Source: Clostridia bacterium
Lineage (GTDB): Bacteria; Bacillota; Clostridia; Oscillospirales; CAG-272
DNA: 41,025 nt
Assembly: GCA_017623255.1 (NCBI GenBank)
Contig: JAGAPL010000070.1
Location: 1 to 41,025 of the forward strand
Direction: 5' to 3'
How positions within the stretch are numbered: position 1 is the first letter of the stretch; each line of letters begins with the position of its first letter. Both the position numbers and the translations under genes were made by a program. Under the pieces are notes generated by a model. That model was not told the origin of the DNA. It saw nothing but the letters and a program-made list of their open reading frames with translations, and ran no database searches. Below are positions 7,878-16,092 of the stretch, in pieces.

Positions 7878-8465
7878 ATGAAACTCAACCTGCCCAATAA
7901 GCTGACGCTTATAAGAATCGTGCTTGTGCCCGTTTTTATGGTGGCAATGATCGCTCCTATTTTTGAAAGCGATGTCGTTTCCCGCCTTGTTGCTTTCGGC
8001 ATCTTCGTTGTAACGTCTCTGACAGATATGCTTGACGGCAAGATCGCAAGAAAATATAACCTTATCACTAACTTCGGAAAGTTTATGGACCCCTTGGCTG
8101 ATAAGTTTATGGTTTTCGGCGCCCTGCTGGCAATCCTCGTTAAGTATGAATACCTGAGAGACGTGTTCGTTTGGGCAGCAGCAATCGTTATGTTCAGAGA
8201 GCTTGCCGTAACCTCCATCCGCCTTGTTGCAGCAGGCCAGGAACACCTTGTTATCGCAGCAAGCTGGCTTGGCAAAGTTAAAACTGTTTCTCAGGTTGTG
8301 TGCATCTGCACGGTTATTCTTGAGCCCGTTGTGCTGCCCTTCAAGGCGTTCACAGAGTGGCACCTGCTTTCATATATCACCATCGCATTTATGGTGTTTA
8401 TGACTCTCTGGAGCGGCATCGACTACCTGAAAACATATTGGAAATTTATTAAACCCACAGAATAA
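7878..8465 (+). CDS. pgsA: CDP-diacylglycerol-glycerol-3-phosphate 3-phosphatidyltransferase
   Basis: The 195-residue integral membrane enzyme shows the full CDP-alcohol phosphotransferase motif: Asp50, Asp53-Gly, Ala-Arg, Gly, Asp71 and Asp75 within TDMLDGKIARKY and GKFMDPLADK. It makes phosphatidylglycerol phosphate, the first committed step to phosphatidylglycerol. The N-terminus LPNKLTLIRIVLVPVF is typical of PgsA. AAAGGA lies about nine bases before the ATG. It is last in its operon and followed by a strong terminator. Confidence 0.95.
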   Translation: MKLNLPNKLTLIRIVLVPVFMVAMIAPIFESDVVSRLVAFGIFVVTSLTDMLDGKIARKYNLITNFGKFMDPLADKFMVFGALLAILVKYEYLRDVFVWAAAIVMFRELAVTSIRLVAAGQEHLVIAASWLGKVKTVSQVVCICTVILEPVVLPFKAFTEWHLLSYITIAFMVFMTLWSGIDYLKTYWKFIKPTE

Positions 8466-8487
8466 GTGGATGAGTGAATAAGTATAA

Positions 8488-8523
8488 GGGGGAGGGACTT
8501 TTAATAAAAGTCCCTCCCCCCTT
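8488..8523 (+). terminator. Strong terminator after pgsA
   Basis: A perfect 15-bp stem (GGGGGAGGGACTTTT and its complement) with a three-base loop, followed by a short T stretch. It closes the operon ending with pgsA. Confidence 0.75.
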
Positions 8524-8556
8524 TCATCCCCACCGAAAAAGCATAGAGGAATAATA

Positions 8557-8713
8557 TAAACGATAATTTAGCGTAATAACTATATTAGATGACTGTAGGG
8601 CGGCTTGCCCTGGGTCCGCCGAGAACATAATTCCTAAGCCTTATGAAACGGCGGCTTGAGGGCAAGCCGCCCTACAGGTATCCGCCACAATTATACCGCT
8701 AAACGATAATTTA
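8557..8713. repeat. 85-bp palindromic element flanked by exact 14-bp direct repeats
   Basis: The core (8593-8677) has CTGTAGGGCGGCTTGCCCT on the left and its near-exact complement on the right, around a variable centre. A nearly identical core occurs at 13875-13955. The direct repeat TAAACGATAATTTA occurs at 8557-8570 and 8700-8713, on both sides of the core, and once more in reverse complement at 40899-40912. Copy number and structure suggest a non-autonomous mobile or REP-like element. No gene is seen in the 8466-8804 gap apart from this and the terminator. Confidence 0.8.
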
Positions 8714-8804
8714 CCGTCCCAAGCTTTCCCCTAAGATATTGACTAAAAGTGCGGGATATGGTAAACTAACTTTGTATAATATAAAATAAGGAACGGTTTG
8801 AAAA

Positions 8805-10826
8805 ATGGCAACAGAATTGTACAGAATTTCATTTATGATGCCCTGCCAGGATATGAACGGCACATCATCTCTTCCCCCTCTTTCAAAGCTGAACTTCTGG
8901 CACCGCAACGGTGACTCAGGCGTGGGCGAGGACGATGAGCTCTTCATTGGCTACGGTCATGTTCCCTCTCCCTATCCTTATAAAATGCAGGATATGTACA
9001 CAAGAGAGCTCCATGAGCGCGAAATGCACGCCGTTGTGCTTGAAAACGAATATCTCAAGGCAACCTTCCTTCCCGAATGGGGTGGAAAGCTTATGAGCCT
9101 TATTGATAAAGAAAAAAATTGCGACCTGCTTTATTGCAACACGGTTATGCGTCCCTGTAACCTTGCTATAAGAAACGCATGGACTTCAGGCGGCGTTGAA
9201 TGGAACTGCGGCATTTTCGGCCACAACGTTCACACCTGCGACACTATGTTCACAACAACAACCGAGCTTGATGACGGCACTCCCGTTCTCCGTATGTATG
9301 AATACGAGAGAATCCGCCGCGTTGTTCAGCAGATGGATTTCTTCCTCCCCGAAGGCTCCCGTATGCTCTACGTGCGCAACCGTATCATCAATCCTATGCC
9401 AAACGTTGTTCCTATGTATTGGTGGAGCAATATCGCTGTTCCCGAAACTCCAGACACAAGAATCGTTGTTAATGCTGACAGCGCTTATATGGCTGACAAC
9501 GGAACAAGCCTTCAGGATATGCTTACATACAGCGGAGCTGACTGCACTTATCCCATAAACGTTCCTGCAGCTATGGACTTCTTCTATAAGATCCCCGATT
9601 TCAAGCGCCGCTTTGAAGCTGCTCTTGATGCTGACGGCTACGGTCTTATTCAGACATCCACATATCGTCTCAAGGGCAGAAAGCTTTTCTGCTGGGGACA
9701 GAACCCCGGCGGCGACCGCTGGCAGGAATACCTTACGGAAGACGGCTCCTCCGACAGATATATCGAAATTCAGGCAGGCCTTGCCCATACACAGTACGAA
9801 TGTCTCCCCATGCCTCCCAACACAACATGGGAGTGGCTTGAAGCTTACGGCGCAATGAACGCCGACGGCGACAAGGTTCACGGCGATTGGCAGGAGGCAA
9901 AGGCTGAGGTTGCAGCCCGCCTTGACGAGATCATCACAGCTGAGGAGCTTGAAGCAATGCTTGAAGCAACAAAGCCTATGGCAAAAGCTAAGGCAAAGGG
10001 CGAGCTTATGTTTCGCGGAAGCGGCTGGGGTGCTCTTGAAAATATGATGAGAGCAAAGATCGGTCGTCCTCAGATGGCAGAGCACCTTGACTTTGGCGAG
10101 GTTGGCGAAGAGCAGGCAGATTGGGTTACTCTCATGAAGCGCGGCACAATGCCCGAGCACGACACAAACGATGAAATAGTTTCCTGGATGCTCCAGAACG
10201 AGTGGATAGGAATGCTTGAAGGCGCGGCTGACGGCGGCGACCTTACAAACTGGTACACTCAGCTTCAGCTTGGCGTTGCATATCTTGCAAACAATCGTCT
10301 GCAGGAAGCATACGAGAGAATTGACCGTTCATATAAGCTCAATCCTTCCCCCTGGTCACTGCACGCTCTCGCAAACTTCAAACGTCTCCTTGGTGATGCA
10401 ACAGCGGCAGCAGCCCTTTGCGCAAAAGCAAGCAGAATGAGACTTCACGATGCTTCTCTCGCTAAAGAAGCAATGGAGCTGCTTGTTTTGGCTGATATGA
10501 ACGAAGAGGCTATCGCTCTCTCAAAGGAATTCCCCGAAGAAGTCAGCTCCATCGGCAGAGTTAAGATCTATATTGCAAAGGCATATATCAACCTTGGTGA
10601 TGCTGATGCGGCAGAGGCTATCTTCTATCGAGACGGCGGACTCGTTCTTCCCGACATCAGAGAAGGCGAGCTTATTATAACAGACCTGTATCTCAGAATG
10701 CTTGAGCTGAGAGCAAAGGCGGCAGGTGAAGACTTTGACCGCGCAACAGCTAAGGTGCCGCCTCAGTTCGACTATCGCCAGTGCGAAACAACACAGGCAA
10801 GACCTGCGAGAAAGAGAGCAAAATAA
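8805..10826 (+). CDS. DUF5107 domain protein with C-terminal TPR-like repeats
   Basis: The 673-residue protein has no signal peptide. Its N-terminal 400 residues resemble DUF5107 proteins, which have a galactose-mutarotase-like beta sandwich: ENEYLKATFLPEWGGKLMSLIDKEKNCDLLY is the characteristic opening, followed by WTSGGVEWNCGIFGH and RNRIINPMPNVVPMYWWSNIAVPE. The C-terminal half contains helical pairs (around residues 485-640) that read as TPR-like repeats. A role in carbohydrate metabolism is inferred from the fold; no reaction is established for the family as far as I know. TATAAT lies at 8775-8780 but no good -35 box is visible. Two genes follow within nine and two bases. Confidence 0.75.
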   Translation: MATELYRISFMMPCQDMNGTSSLPPLSKLNFWHRNGDSGVGEDDELFIGYGHVPSPYPYKMQDMYTRELHEREMHAVVLENEYLKATFLPEWGGKLMSLIDKEKNCDLLYCNTVMRPCNLAIRNAWTSGGVEWNCGIFGHNVHTCDTMFTTTTELDDGTPVLRMYEYERIRRVVQQMDFFLPEGSRMLYVRNRIINPMPNVVPMYWWSNIAVPETPDTRIVVNADSAYMADNGTSLQDMLTYSGADCTYPINVPAAMDFFYKIPDFKRRFEAALDADGYGLIQTSTYRLKGRKLFCWGQNPGGDRWQEYLTEDGSSDRYIEIQAGLAHTQYECLPMPPNTTWEWLEAYGAMNADGDKVHGDWQEAKAEVAARLDEIITAEELEAMLEATKPMAKAKAKGELMFRGSGWGALENMMRAKIGRPQMAEHLDFGEVGEEQADWVTLMKRGTMPEHDTNDEIVSWMLQNEWIGMLEGAADGGDLTNWYTQLQLGVAYLANNRLQEAYERIDRSYKLNPSPWSLHALANFKRLLGDATAAAALCAKASRMRLHDASLAKEAMELLVLADMNEEAIALSKEFPEEVSSIGRVKIYIAKAYINLGDADAAEAIFYRDGGLVLPDIREGELIITDLYLRMLELRAKAAGEDFDRATAKVPPQFDYRQCETTQARPARKRAK

Positions 10827-10835
10827 TTCCCCCAA

Positions 10836-11747
10836 ATGAAAAAGAATAACCTTTTAGCGAATCTTATGCTTCTGGCAGCCGCAATAATCTGGGGCTGCGC
10901 CTTCGTTGCTCAAAGCGAGGGTATGGAAATAATGGGCCCCTTCACCTATTATGCTGCCAGATGCTATCTTGGCGCAGTTGTGCTCCTCCCCGTTATTTTC
11001 GCATCCGATTGGGCAAAGAAAAAGATCGGAGCGTATAAGGAGCCGACTGTGGCTTCAAATAAAAGAACCATTATTGCAGGAGTTTCCTGCGGCTGCGTTA
11101 TGTTCGTTGCTGCAATGTTTCAGCAGATAGGCATGGCAATGGGAACGGGCAGCGGCAAAGCGGGATTTATAACTGCAATGTATATGCTCATAGTGCCAAT
11201 CATCGGTCTGTTTATGAAAAAAAGAGTGCGTCCCGTTGTGTGGGGCTGCCTTATGGTTGCGGCATTCGGTCTTTATCTGCTTTGCATAACCGACGGTTTC
11301 AACTTCCGCACAAGCGACCTGGTGGTTTTCGGATGCGCAATTGCTTTTGCCTTCCATATCGTTGTTATAGACGTTTTCTCCGACGTTGACGGAATAAAGC
11401 TTTCCTGTATCCAGCTTGCAGTTGCGGCTGTTCTTGCAACGGTGTTTATGTTCATCCTTGAAGACCCCACCTGGCAGCAGATAAAGGACGGCTGGCTCTC
11501 CATTGCTTATGCCGGTGTTATGAGCTCAGGCGTTGCATTCACTTTTCAGGTGCTTGCCCAGAAGAAGACCAATCCAACAATGGCAAGCCTTCTTATGAGC
11601 CTTGAATCTGTTTTTGCCGTGCTTGGCGGCATAGTTTTTCAGGGAGACGTTCCCTCTCTGCGAGAAGCCATCGGCTGTGTTATAATGTTTGCGGCCATCG
11701 TTGTGGCGCAGATCGACTTTCCTAAAAAAGAAAAAAGAGTTGCATAA
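10836..11747 (+). CDS. EamA/DMT superfamily transporter
   Basis: This 303-residue protein has about ten hydrophobic segments arranged as two EamA halves. NLMLLAAAIIWGCAFVAQ is the classic first helix, GSGKAGFITAMYMLIVPIIGLF ends the first half, and AQKKTNPTMASLLMSLESVFAVLGGIVFQGD ends the second. Such proteins usually export amino acids or other small metabolites; the substrate here cannot be read from sequence. No Shine-Dalgarno sequence is evident before the ATG, which lies nine bases after the DUF5107 stop, so translational reinitiation is plausible. Confidence 0.9.
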   Translation: MKKNNLLANLMLLAAAIIWGCAFVAQSEGMEIMGPFTYYAARCYLGAVVLLPVIFASDWAKKKIGAYKEPTVASNKRTIIAGVSCGCVMFVAAMFQQIGMAMGTGSGKAGFITAMYMLIVPIIGLFMKKRVRPVVWGCLMVAAFGLYLLCITDGFNFRTSDLVVFGCAIAFAFHIVVIDVFSDVDGIKLSCIQLAVAAVLATVFMFILEDPTWQQIKDGWLSIAYAGVMSSGVAFTFQVLAQKKTNPTMASLLMSLESVFAVLGGIVFQGDVPSLREAIGCVIMFAAIVVAQIDFPKKEKRVA

Positions 11748-11749
11748 TT

Positions 11750-12535
11750 ATGGAAGATATTGAAAAAAGAAAAAAGCCCATAGCCGTTATCGACTCAGGG
11801 CTTGGGGGACTCAGCGTGCTGAAGGTGCTGATGCGTGAGCTCCCAAATGAAAACTACATATATTTCGGCGACTCTGCCAACGCTCCCTACGGCGAAAAAA
11901 GCGGCGACGAGGTGAAACGCATCACCGATGAGAATATCGGGATGCTCAGTGCCTGCGGAGCAAAAGCTGTCGTTATCGCCTGCAACACGGCAACAAGCGC
12001 AGCGGCGGAATACGTGAGGGAAAAGTATGCCAACATTCCCATAATCGGAATGGAGCCTGCAGTTAAGCCTGCTGCTATGATGGCAGAGCACCCGAAGGTT
12101 GTTGTTATGGCAACTCCGCTGACCTTGATGCGCGAAAAATTTCTTCGCCTTATTGAAAAATATTCGGATAAGGCTGAGTTTGTCACAGTTCCCTGCCACG
12201 GACTTGTGGAGCTTGTGGAGAGAGGCGTTGTTGAGGGAGAGGAAATGGATAAATGTCTTTACAACATTCTTTCCCCTTACACTGACGGAAGCGACGTTGA
12301 CGCAGTGGTGCTTGGATGCACTCACTACGTTCACGCGGCAAACGCCATAAACAAAGCCCTAGGCGGAAACGTTCAGATTTTTGACGGAGTGCTTGGTACA
12401 GTGCGCGAGGTTGAAAGACGTCTTGAGGCAACCCACCTGCTGAACACATCGGACAAGCATGGCACCCTTGAAATATGCAATTCTTCCGACGATGAGGATT
12501 TCATCAGACGCTCCCATATGCTACTTGAATTATAA
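11750..12535 (+). CDS. murI: Glutamate racemase
   Basis: The 261-residue enzyme makes D-glutamate for peptidoglycan. It has IAVIDSGLGGLSVL (Asp15-Ser16), YFGDSANAPYG, the first catalytic cysteine in VIACNTAT (Cys78) and the second in LGCTHY (Cys190). Length is normal. Its start lies two bases after the stop of the exporter gene, indicating one transcript for DUF5107 protein, exporter and racemase. A bidirectional terminator follows. Confidence 0.96.
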   Translation: MEDIEKRKKPIAVIDSGLGGLSVLKVLMRELPNENYIYFGDSANAPYGEKSGDEVKRITDENIGMLSACGAKAVVIACNTATSAAAEYVREKYANIPIIGMEPAVKPAAMMAEHPKVVVMATPLTLMREKFLRLIEKYSDKAEFVTVPCHGLVELVERGVVEGEEMDKCLYNILSPYTDGSDVDAVVLGCTHYVHAANAINKALGGNVQIFDGVLGTVREVERRLEATHLLNTSDKHGTLEICNSSDDEDFIRRSHMLLEL

Positions 12536-12548
12536 TCATTATAAAATA

Positions 12549-12581
12549 AAAAAGGAACAGAGCAATCTGTTCCTTTTTTTA
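12549..12581. terminator. Bidirectional terminator between murI and metY
   Basis: A-run, GGAACAG stem, six-base loop, CTGTTCC, T-run. It serves the convergent murI (+) and metY (-) genes. Confidence 0.88.
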
Positions 12582-12586
12582 TTAAC

Positions 12587-13849
12587 TTAGATCTGAGCAA
12601 GAGCCTGTTCGATATCGTCGATGATATCCTGAACGTTTTCAAGACCAACGGAGAAACGAACAAGACCGGGATTGATGCCTGCGGCCTTCAGCTGTTCTTC
12701 TGTGAGCTGGCGATGGGTTTCACCTGCGGGATGGAGCACGCAAGTGCGGATATCAGCAACGTGAACCTCGTTTGAAGCAAGCTTAAGGCTGTCCATAAAC
12801 TTAATAGCCTTCTCCTTGCCGCCATTGATAACGATGGAAATAACGCCGGATGCGCCCTTGAGATATTTCTTTGCAAGCTCGTAGTACTTATCCCCTTCAA
12901 GTCCGGGATAGCTTACGCTTTCGATCTTGTCGCTATTCTGGAAATACTTTGCAACGACCAGAGCGTTTTCGCAATACTGCTTCATACGAACAGCAAGAGT
13001 TTCAAGACCAAGGTTGAGAAGGAAAGCGGAATGAGCCGCAGGATAGCAACCGAAATCTCTCATAAGCTGCATACGCGCCTTGATGATATAAGCCGCCTTG
13101 CCGTAAGTTTCTGTATAGCAGATACCGTGATATGATTCATCGGGCTCTGTGAATTCGGGGAACTTGCCGTTTGTCCAGTCGAACTTACCGCTGTCAACGA
13201 TAACGCCGCCAACCTGAACAGCGTGACCGTCCATATATTTAGATGTGGAGTGGATAACGATATCAGCTCCGAAATCAAAAGGCTTGCAAAGAACGGGAGT
13301 TGCAAATGTGTTATCAACGATAAGGGGGATATTATTATCGTGCGCCGCCTTTGCAAATTTTTCAATATCAAGCACGGAAAGAGCGGGGTTAGCGATAGTT
13401 TCGCCGAAAACAGCCTTTGTGTTGGGCTTGATAGCTGCGCAGATCTCCTCATAGCTTGCATCGGGATCAACGAAGATGCACTCAATGCCCAGCTTCTTGA
13501 ACGTGTAGGAAAGGAGATTGATAGTGCCGCCGTAGATCTGTGCAGAGGCAACGATGCTCTCACCTGCCTGGCAGATATTGAGAATGGACATAAGAGAAGC
13601 TGCCTGACCGCTTGTGGTGCACATTGCGCCAACGCCACCCTCAAGCTCAGCTATTTTTGCTTCGATAGCCATAACTGTGGGGTTAGCGAAGCGGGAATAG
13701 ATAAGGCTCTTTGTGGGCTCGTCAAAAACTGCGGCAACGTCTGCAGTTGTGTCGTATGTATAGGTTGTGCTCTGAACGATGGGCACAACTCTGGGTTCTG
13801 TGTTTCCGGGTGTATAGCCTGCGTGCAGGCAAAGTGTTTCGTCTCTCAT
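12587..13849 (-). CDS. metY: O-acetylhomoserine sulfhydrylase / aminocarboxypropyltransferase
   Basis: The 420-residue PLP enzyme belongs to the Cys/Met metabolism fold-type I family. It opens with ETLCLHAGYTPG, contains YSRFANPTV, and has the PLP lysine in IHSTSKYMDGH (Lys204). The overall length, above 410 residues with the insert around FPEFTEPDESYHG, marks the MetY group rather than the shorter MetB/MetC. It would make homocysteine from O-acetylhomoserine and sulfide. AAAGGA precedes the ATG. It is downstream of hisS across a 117-base spacer that holds a palindromic repeat. No SAM riboswitch or S-box is visible. Confidence 0.93.
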   Translation of the reverse strand: MRDETLCLHAGYTPGNTEPRVVPIVQSTTYTYDTTADVAAVFDEPTKSLIYSRFANPTVMAIEAKIAELEGGVGAMCTTSGQAASLMSILNICQAGESIVASAQIYGGTINLLSYTFKKLGIECIFVDPDASYEEICAAIKPNTKAVFGETIANPALSVLDIEKFAKAAHDNNIPLIVDNTFATPVLCKPFDFGADIVIHSTSKYMDGHAVQVGGVIVDSGKFDWTNGKFPEFTEPDESYHGICYTETYGKAAYIIKARMQLMRDFGCYPAAHSAFLLNLGLETLAVRMKQYCENALVVAKYFQNSDKIESVSYPGLEGDKYYELAKKYLKGASGVISIVINGGKEKAIKFMDSLKLASNEVHVADIRTCVLHPAGETHRQLTEEQLKAAGINPGLVRFSVGLENVQDIIDDIEQALAQI

Positions 13850-13874
13850 ATCGTTTCCTTTCTGCTGTGTTACA

Positions 13875-13955
13875 GTAGGGCGGCTTGCCCTGGGTCCGCC
13901 GTGTTAAATTACGTAAAATAATATGTCGGCGGCTTGAGGGCAAGCCGCCCTACAG
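13875..13955. repeat. Second copy of the 85-bp palindromic intergenic element
   Basis: GTAGGGCGGCTTGCCCTGGG and its right arm, rich in the complementary sequence, match the element at 8593-8677 almost base for base in both arms, while the roughly 25-base centre is unrelated. This copy lacks the flanking TAAACGATAATTTA repeats. It sits between hisS and metY, where the transcribed hairpin could affect mRNA processing. Confidence 0.8.
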
Positions 13956-13966
13956 GATAAGATTAA

Positions 13967-15205
13967 TTATTCATCAAGGCTCTGAAGCTCTTCGCTTCTT
14001 TCCTTATTATAGTAGAACGCAAAGCCTCTTTCTTCAAGGCGCGCAAGCTGTTTGCCAACCTTTTTAGCCTTTTCAAGAAGAGTTACGTCGTATTCACCGC
14101 GAAGCTGATCTGCCTTCTGATAAGCCTCTACGAAGTTATCCTTATCATAAAGCACGGCAACCTTTTTCTTTCCGCCGGGAATTGTGAATTCGCCCTTATC
14201 CTTAAGAATAGCGAAAATTCTTTCAAAGCCGATGGAGAAGCCAACAGCGGGGATCTTTTCGCCGAGGAATTTACCGATAAGGTTATCGTATCTTCCACCG
14301 CCTGCGATTGCGCCCTTGAAATCAACGCTTTCAACTTCGAATACGGCGCCTGTGTAATAACCCTGACCGCGAACAAGTGAAATATCAAACACGATCTCCT
14401 CTGTGGGGGCAAGTGCCTTAACGCTTGTGATGATATATCTCAGGTTATCAGCATATTCGTTTTCGCCAAGCACGGCGCAAACGTCTTCAATTGTGATAGC
14501 ATCGCGGCTGAAAAATTCTGTGAAGCGAGCCACTGTTTCAGCATCGAAGCCTTTTTCTGCAAGCTCTGCAGAAACGCCTGCGCTGCCGATCTTATCAAGC
14601 TTATCGAACGTAACGCAAACGCTGTCAAGCTCACCTTCAGCAAAGCCGAAGGACTGGAGAAGGCTGCGGAGCAGACCTCTGTGGTTGATCTTAACCTTGA
14701 AAGAACCGATATTGATCTTTCTAAGAGCTCTTACAGTTGTGAGAATAAGCTCGATCTCGCACTGGGGAGCATCACTTCCGATTATGTCAATATCGCACTG
14801 AATAAACTCACGAAGGCGGCCTCTCTGGCAGTTTTCAGCTCTGTAAACTCTGTCAGTCTGGATAGCCTTGAAGGGTGAGGGCAGGTGCTGTCTGTTATTG
14901 GCGTAGTAGCGGCAAAGGGGGAGAGTCAGGTCGTATCTGAGGCCCATATCGGAAAGCTGAGCCGCATCACCTGCCTGAAGTGCGCGATTAAGCTTTTCAC
15001 CTCTTTTGAGCACCTTGAAGATAAGGTTAAGGTTATCTCCGCCGTCGCTCTTATCAAGGTTTTCAGCGTCCTCTAAAATAGGGGTGATGATGTGCTCAAA
15101 GCCGCCGTTTTTATATGTTTCGATTATAACAGATGAGAGATAGTCTCTTATCTCCGCATCTGCGGGCAAATAGTCATTAGTTCCTTTAACGGTTTTGGTT
15201 TTCAT
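13967..15205 (-). CDS. hisS: Histidyl-tRNA synthetase
   Basis: The 412-residue class II synthetase starts with KGTNDYLPAD, has a motif 2 region VYRAENCQRGRLREFIQCDIDIIG, the histidine-binding FDISLVRGQGYYTGAVFEV, and motif 3 AVGFSIGFERIF. A short anticodon-binding domain occupies about the last 85 residues. The second histidine motif is usually LVRGLDYYT; LVRGQGYYT appears in some clostridial sequences. A HisZ-type regulatory paralogue is less likely because the anticodon domain is present. It has its own promoter just downstream of the DegV-like gene, and no T-box leader is seen in the short 5' region. Confidence 0.88.
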   Translation of the reverse strand: MKTKTVKGTNDYLPADAEIRDYLSSVIIETYKNGGFEHIITPILEDAENLDKSDGGDNLNLIFKVLKRGEKLNRALQAGDAAQLSDMGLRYDLTLPLCRYYANNRQHLPSPFKAIQTDRVYRAENCQRGRLREFIQCDIDIIGSDAPQCEIELILTTVRALRKINIGSFKVKINHRGLLRSLLQSFGFAEGELDSVCVTFDKLDKIGSAGVSAELAEKGFDAETVARFTEFFSRDAITIEDVCAVLGENEYADNLRYIITSVKALAPTEEIVFDISLVRGQGYYTGAVFEVESVDFKGAIAGGGRYDNLIGKFLGEKIPAVGFSIGFERIFAILKDKGEFTIPGGKKKVAVLYDKDNFVEAYQKADQLRGEYDVTLLEKAKKVGKQLARLEERGFAFYYNKERSEELQSLDE

Positions 15206-15247
15206 AAGCTATAAAATACCTTTATTTTCTGATTATTATAATATAGA

Positions 15248-15276
15248 ATTTTACCACCGACATATATTTTTGTCAA
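15248..15276 (-). promoter_or_regulatory. Sigma-A promoter of hisS-metY
   Basis: On the minus strand TTGACA and TAAAAT are 17 bases apart. The -35 box lies seven bases past the stop of the DegV-like gene, and the -10 box about 43 bases before the hisS start. Confidence 0.85.
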
Positions 15277-15282
15277 GCACAT

Positions 15283-16092
15283 TCACATACTGTGGCTGAC
15301 AATGCAAATAAGATTTTCACCCGTGTTTGCTCTTATGGCGTGAGAAACCCTGCGGCTCATAACGTCGGCATCTGGGAAGCTTTCTTTGATCTCTCGGATA
15401 AGCTCGCGAACAGGCGTTGTAACGTCGCTGTAATAAAGCGCAATTCTCCTTGGAAAATGCTTTTTATGAGGCTCAAGCAGCTCCCTTTCCATATTCACGT
15501 TGCCCGATGCGTTTTTCTTTAGAGTGATACTGCCATCGGCTTCAAAATAAAATATGGGACGCTGATTGAGTATAGGCATAGGGCAATCAAACCTGATCGC
15601 GCCCGATCGGCTTGACGCCTTGATAGAGTGCACACTTTTCAATGTGAAAGTGGCAACGATGTTTTTCCTCTGCTGCCTTAGAATTTTGACTATGTCTGAA
15701 AATCCGACTCCGATTCCCTCAAGAGCTCTGCAAAGCTTGACAAGCATATGCATTGAGCCCGCCGTTGCCCCCGAATCCACCACCTCAACCTTGGCATATC
15801 TGCAAGCCTTGGCTGCAATCATTGCGTTTTCGTATGACGGGATGATCTTTTGAGATGAGGTGAAGCAGACTATTTCTTTTGTGGTTTTTGAAAGCTCACA
15901 AAATGCGTTGAAATAATCTGTTGCGGAGGGTGAACGCGTGGTGATGTTTCTGGATCCGTAGGGATATTCGCGCACCGAATCCGGCACGATCTTATTATCC
16001 CAAACGCAATAAGCCGGAACTATAACACAATTATCAAAATTTCTGTCTTCAGTGGTCATGCAGGAGAGGGATTCTGTAACGATTCCTATCAA
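15283..16092 (-). CDS. DegV/FakB-like fatty-acid-binding protein, diverged
   Basis: The 269-residue product resembles DegV proteins in layout: an N-terminal MIGIVTESLSCM, TRSPSATDYFNAF where the family has T-S-Q-P, VEVVDSGATAGSM for the VDS segment, a middle ILNQRPIFYFEADGSI for the L-x-x-K-P-I-L segment, and a C-terminal NTG where H-T-G-P-G is usual. FakB/DegV proteins bind a fatty acid and present it to FakA kinase. The usual SGT segment near residue 85 reads IPS and the final GPG is lost, so lipid binding is uncertain. The start codon is TTG at 16092, which overlaps the upstream TGA stop (TTGA), indicating translational coupling. Confidence 0.7.
   Translation of the reverse strand: MIGIVTESLSCMTTEDRNFDNCVIVPAYCVWDNKIVPDSVREYPYGSRNITTRSPSATDYFNAFCELSKTTKEIVCFTSSQKIIPSYENAMIAAKACRYAKVEVVDSGATAGSMHMLVKLCRALEGIGVGFSDIVKILRQQRKNIVATFTLKSVHSIKASSRSGAIRFDCPMPILNQRPIFYFEADGSITLKKNASGNVNMERELLEPHKKHFPRRIALYYSDVTTPVRELIREIKESFPDADVMSRRVSHAIRANTGENLICIVSHSM

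Noticed and set aside
8739..8780. TTGACT and TATAAT before the DUF5107 gene as a promoter
   Set aside because: The spacer would be 30 bases, too long for a sigma-A promoter; the TATAAT alone is not enough.
9186..10160. 324-codon minus-strand open frame opposite the DUF5107 gene
   Set aside because: It lies wholly antisense to a well-supported gene, has a Cys/His-rich composition typical of antisense frames, and no ribosome site or family.
8593..13955. Palindromic repeats as CRISPR units
   Set aside because: Two copies 5 kb apart, each a single long inverted repeat, with no spacer array and no cas genes.
13850..13966. Possible SAM riboswitch before metY
   Set aside because: The spacer is occupied by a palindromic repeat also found elsewhere, and no S-box core is visible.
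15206..15247. Possible T-box leader before hisS
   Set aside because: The whole leader after the predicted -10 box is only about 40 bases, far too short, and no T-box sequence or antiterminator is present.
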